From CALHKP01 sp963558075 (GTDB lineage: Bacteria; Bacillota; Clostridia; Peptostreptococcales; Anaerovoracaceae), in assembly GCA_963558075.1 (NCBI GenBank), contig CAUWFN010000040.1:1-17609 (forward strand): a DNA stretch of 17,609 nt, read 5' to 3'. Both the position numbers and the translations under genes were made by a program. Below are positions 15,369-17,609 of this stretch, piece by piece (the stretch's first letter is position 1; every line of letters starts with the position of its first letter). Below the pieces are notes generated by a model. It did not search any database. It was not told the origin of the DNA and worked only from the letters and a program-made list of their open reading frames with translations.

Positions 15369-15445
15369 TGGCGACCTGGAACGGGCTCGAACCGTCGACC
15401 TCCAGCGTGACAGGCTGGCATTCTAACCAACTGAACTACCAGGCC
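15369..15445 (-). tRNA. tRNA-Asp (anticodon GTC)
   Basis: Cloverleaf of 77 bases with encoded CCA. The acceptor GGCCTGG pairs with CCAGGTC (one G-T pair), the anticodon stem CCAGC/GCTGG holds the loop CTGTCAC, and the discriminator base is G. The 32-base spacer to tRNA-His is the longest in the operon. Confidence 0.95.
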
Positions 15446-15458
15446 GCAATTTTTAAAA

Positions 15459-15534
15459 TGGTGGGCGCAATAGGGCTCGAACCTATGACCTCCTGCTTGT
15501 AAGGCAGATGCTCTCCCAGCTGAGCTATGCGCCC
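15459..15534 (-). tRNA. tRNA-Val (anticodon TAC)
   Basis: Cloverleaf of 76 bases with encoded CCA. The acceptor is GGGCGCA/TGCGCCC, the anticodon loop CTTACAA and the discriminator A. Thirteen bases separate it from tRNA-Asp. Confidence 0.95.
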
Positions 15535-15540
15535 TTGAAA

Positions 15541-15617
15541 TGGTAGCGGCGAGTGGAGTCGAACCACCGACCTTCCGGGTATGAACCGGACGCTCTAGCC
15601 AACTAAGCTACACCGCC
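15541..15617 (-). tRNA. tRNA-Met (anticodon CAT, probably elongator)
   Basis: Cloverleaf of 77 bases with encoded CCA. The acceptor GGCGGTG pairs with CGCCGCT (two G-T pairs); the anticodon stem TCCGG/CCGGA holds the loop TTCATAC. The paired first base and the lack of three G-C pairs next to the anticodon loop argue against initiator tRNA. A CAT anticodon could also be a lysidine-modified Ile tRNA, but the body resembles elongator Met. First gene of the operon. Confidence 0.9.
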
Positions 15618-15671
15618 ATATTCAATCGCTTTGGTTTGTTATGTTTTTCTCTAACGAACCGTCGCTAGATT

Positions 15672-15700
15672 ATAATACCAAATTCTCAGTTCTTTGTCAA
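15672..15700 (-). promoter_or_regulatory. Promoter of the six-tRNA operon
   Basis: On the minus strand TTGACA (15695-15700) and TATTAT (15672-15677) are separated by 17 bases. A G at 15665 is the seventh base after the -10. An A-rich UP-like tract (15701-15730) overlaps the last codons of sfsA. The context AAAAAGTG-TTGACA-AAG repeats that of promoter P2 at the left end of the window. Confidence 0.9.
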
Positions 15701-15718
15701 CACTTTTTAAAAACTTTT

Positions 15719-16420
15719 TTAAAAATTTATTTTCAAAGGTTTGCCGACTGTTATCGAATTTTCTGTAACTATGGAATCATATGCCAGAACATGTACGCCG
15801 CAGCCTTCCGCTTCCGCGAGCTTTTCGGCAAATTCCGGTTGCTTCTCAGCATTCGGTCGAAATTCCTTAGGTCCTGTCATCTGTATTAGAAAGATAACAA
15901 AGCTTTTGTATCCCTCTTCTAATGCCAGGCACAAACCTCCAAGATGTTTAAGCCCTCTCTGTGTGGGTGCATCAGGGAAATATGCAATATCACCGATTTC
16001 CAAAGTTACACCTTTAACTTCTATATAAGCACGATTTCCACAATCATCCTCCACATAGAAATCAAATCTGGAATCTGAGTATTTAGACTCGCGTCTTATA
16101 AGAGTAAGCTTACCCATATCAGGCAGTGTTATACTCCCGTTTCTAAGTCCCTCATCAACTACGTGATTTGGAATTTGCGAGTCAACATTGATAATATTAC
16201 CACACTTATTTATGCTCGTCAAGGAAAATTTTAAATTTCTTTTTCCCATATTTTCTCTGTGATCCTGAACGTATATTTCAGCACCATCTACAAACAGTTC
16301 CTCACATCTTCCTGTATTCTTTACGTGACATTTTTCTATTTTATTTTCAATTTCTATTTCGGCAACAAATCGGTTAATTCTTCTTCTAAACTTGCCTGAC
16401 TTTATATTTTCGTATCTCAT
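15719..16420 (-). CDS. sfsA: SfsA family DNA/RNA nuclease-like protein
   Basis: The product is 233 residues, the usual SfsA length (220-240). It begins MRYENIKSGKFRRRINRF and has the family motifs NTGRCEEL (35-42), SDSRFDFYVE and YIEVKGVTLE with FPDAPTQRGLKH. The D and ExK residues resemble a PD-(D/E)XK nuclease core. E. coli SfsA was named for sugar-fermentation stimulation, and nuclease activity has been proposed for the family; the physiological role is unclear. No ribosome binding site precedes the ATG, and a -10 sits 7 bases upstream, so the message may be leaderless. Downstream, the tRNA-operon promoter begins within 20 bases of the stop, with no terminator visible between. Confidence 0.92.
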   Translation of the reverse strand: MRYENIKSGKFRRRINRFVAEIEIENKIEKCHVKNTGRCEELFVDGAEIYVQDHRENMGKRNLKFSLTSINKCGNIINVDSQIPNHVVDEGLRNGSITLPDMGKLTLIRRESKYSDSRFDFYVEDDCGNRAYIEVKGVTLEIGDIAYFPDAPTQRGLKHLGGLCLALEEGYKSFVIFLIQMTGPKEFRPNAEKQPEFAEKLAEAEGCGVHVLAYDSIVTENSITVGKPLKINF

Positions 16421-16423
16421 ACA

Positions 16424-16452
16424 TTGAATTTTAACAGATTTTCCGATATAAT
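16424..16452 (+). promoter_or_regulatory. lgt promoter
   Basis: TTGAAT (16424-16429) and TATAAT (16447-16452) are separated by 17 bases, giving a leader of about 35 bases before the ATG at 16493. It occupies the same DNA as the sfsA promoter on the other strand. Confidence 0.8.
16428..16436 (-). promoter_or_regulatory. Probable sfsA extended -10
   Basis: On the minus strand TGTTAAAAT (16428-16436) has the TG of an extended -10; the -35 (TTCCAT at 17 bases) is poor. The expected start falls on or next to the first base of the sfsA ATG (16420). The hexamer overlaps the -35 of the divergent lgt promoter by two bases. Confidence 0.5.
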
Positions 16453-16492
16453 GGAATAAGTTTTGATATAAATTAAATATATGGAGGTATTG

Positions 16493-17242
16493 ATGTTTAC
16501 ACCAGACCCTGTCGCATTCACTTTGTTTGGCATTGATGTCCGTTGGTATGGAGTTTTGATTGGCACTGGTTTTCTAATTGCCATGATTATGTCCTACTAT
16601 CGTGCACCAAGATTCAACATTGACCAGGACTTTATTCTGGATTTTGCAATATTCCTAATACCGCTTTCAATAATCGGAGCCCGTGCTTACTATGTTATAT
16701 TCAGCTGGGAAGATTATGCCGGTAACTGGGGAAAAATCTTTAACATACGTGGAGGCGGTCTTGCAATCCACGGCGGTATAATCGTCGGCATAATAGTTGC
16801 TGCTGTACTCTGCCATAAACGGAAAGTCAATTTTTTAAACCTTGCAGATTTGATTTTCCCTGCAGTTGCCCTAGCTCAATCTATAGGTCGCTGGGGAAAT
16901 TTCTTTAATTCAGAGGCACATGGCGGCCCTACTGATCTTCCGTGGGGAATAATGGTTGACGGAATCAAGGTTCATCCTACATTTCTCTATGAGTCAATAT
17001 GGTGCCTTTTACTATTTATTTTTCTCACTGCTTTATCAAAGCATAGAAAATTTTATGGTCAGATTGGCCTCCTGTACGGAATTCTTTACTCCGCAGAAAG
17101 ATTCTTTGTTGAACAACTTCGTACAGACAGCCTTATGATAGGACCTTTTAAGCAGGCACAGGTTTTGAGCCTATGCACAATAATAATATGTTTAATTATC
17201 TATATTTATTTATATAAAAGAAAAAAAGGAGATTCTAAATAA
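16493..17242 (+). CDS. lgt: Phosphatidylglycerol--prolipoprotein diacylglyceryl transferase
   Basis: The start at 16493 was chosen because GGAGG (16483-16487) lies 5 bases upstream and the product begins MFTPDPVAFTLFGIDVRWYG, close to the family start; an ATG 12 bases earlier overlaps the ribosome binding site. The 249-residue membrane protein has about seven hydrophobic segments. Key motifs are HGGIIVG with H93 (E. coli H103), the Lgt signature GRWGNFFNSEAHG (132-144, R133 matching E. coli R143), HPTFLYES (161-168), and FVEQLRTDS with R210 (E. coli R239). It moves diacylglycerol to the lipobox cysteine of prolipoproteins at the membrane, the first step of lipoprotein maturation. ychF follows after one base, so the two are likely cotranscribed. 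Confidence 0.97.
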   Translation: MFTPDPVAFTLFGIDVRWYGVLIGTGFLIAMIMSYYRAPRFNIDQDFILDFAIFLIPLSIIGARAYYVIFSWEDYAGNWGKIFNIRGGGLAIHGGIIVGIIVAAVLCHKRKVNFLNLADLIFPAVALAQSIGRWGNFFNSEAHGGPTDLPWGIMVDGIKVHPTFLYESIWCLLLFIFLTALSKHRKFYGQIGLLYGILYSAERFFVEQLRTDSLMIGPFKQAQVLSLCTIIICLIIYIYLYKRKKGDSK

Positions 17243-17243
17243 A

Positions 17244-17609
17244 ATGAAATTAGGTATCGTTGGTCTTCCAAACGTTGGAAAAAGTACACTGTTTAACGCA
17301 ATAACAAAAGCCGGAGCCGAAGCTGCCAATTATCCGTTCTGCACAATAGAACCAAATGTTGGTGTAGTTACAGTTCCAGATGAGAGAATTACTAAGCTTC
17401 ACGAAATTTATAATTCAAAAAGAACTATCTATACAACAATCGAGTTTTGTGATATCGCAGGTCTTGTAAAAGGCGCATCAAAAGGCGAAGGTCTTGGAAA
17501 TAAATTCTTAGGCCACATAAGAGAAGTAGCTGCAATTGTACACGTTGTAAGATGTTTCGAAAACGAAAATATCGTTCACGTAGATGGAAAAATTAACCCT
17601 CTTTCAGAT
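17244..17609 (+). CDS. ychF: YchF/OLA1-type ATPase, 5' part (cut by the window edge)
   Basis: Only the first 122 codons are present; the full family length is about 360-370. It begins MKLGIVGLPNVGKSTLFNAI, with the P-loop GLPNVGKS (7-14) and the G3 DIAG (70-73) followed by the YchF-typical LVKGASKGEGLGN. YchF is an Obg-related P-loop protein that prefers ATP and associates with ribosomes. The start lies one base after the lgt stop. The nearest ribosome binding site, GGAG (17228-17231), is 12 bases away inside the end of lgt, so coupling to lgt translation is likely. Confidence 0.97.
   Translation, partial: MKLGIVGLPNVGKSTLFNAITKAGAEAANYPFCTIEPNVGVVTVPDERITKLHEIYNSKRTIYTTIEFCDIAGLVKGASKGEGLGNKFLGHIREVAAIVHVVRCFENENIVHVDGKINPLSD

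Overview
The window comes from an AT-rich, low-GC Gram-positive genome. The gene content (Mfd, PurR, SpoVG, RqcP, Lgt, tRNAs with encoded CCA, strong GGAGG ribosome binding sites) points to the Firmicutes, probably an anaerobic member of the Clostridia. Genus or family cannot be fixed from the sequence alone. It is a core chromosomal region. I see no transposase, phage gene, CRISPR array, toxin-antitoxin pair or other mobile cargo.

Layout. (1) Positions 1-319 carry no gene. They hold three tandem, strong, minus-strand promoters of the stable-RNA type that fire off the left edge, so an rRNA or tRNA operon probably lies just outside. (2) Positions 320-11547 form a minus-strand run: murC, an acetyltransferase-only glmU, prs, pth, mfd, an MtaD-type amidohydrolase with its own promoter, a SpoVB/MurJ-type flippase, mazG and rqcP. 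Spacing is tight, with overlaps at pth/mfd and mazG/rqcP. (3) purR is divergent from murC and is followed by spoVG; both are on the plus strand. (4) A long perfect hairpin at 12914-12969 separates spoVG from the convergent pyk. (5) A small BFD-type [2Fe-2S] protein gene is divergent from pyk. (6) Six tightly packed minus-strand tRNA genes (Met-Val-Asp-His-Cys-Gln in transcription order) have one promoter and one terminator. (7) sfsA (minus) is divergent from lgt (plus), which is followed by ychF, cut by the right edge.

Regions 2 and 3 are a rearranged version of the Bacillus subtilis purR-yabJ-spoVG-glmU-prs-ctc-pth-fin-mfd-spoVT-yabM-mazG(yabN)-rqcP(yabO)-yabP-yabQ segment. Here yabJ, ctc, fin, spoVT, yabP and yabQ are absent. 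An amidohydrolase sits where spoVT would be, murC has joined, and purR-spoVG points the other way. The selective absence of the sporulation-linked members suggests, but does not prove, a non-sporulating lineage.

Functionally the block links precursor supply (PRPP synthase, purine repressor, GlmU acetyltransferase, MurC, a lipid/polysaccharide flippase) with information quality control (Pth, Mfd, MazG, RqcP). I found no undescribed multi-gene system. The points most worth checking are the one-domain GlmU, the tandem stable-RNA promoters with a shared box and a G at the expected start, a perfect palindrome over the spoVG -10, the mispositioned ribosome binding site of the [2Fe-2S] gene, and an apparently leaderless sfsA whose promoter overlaps that of lgt.
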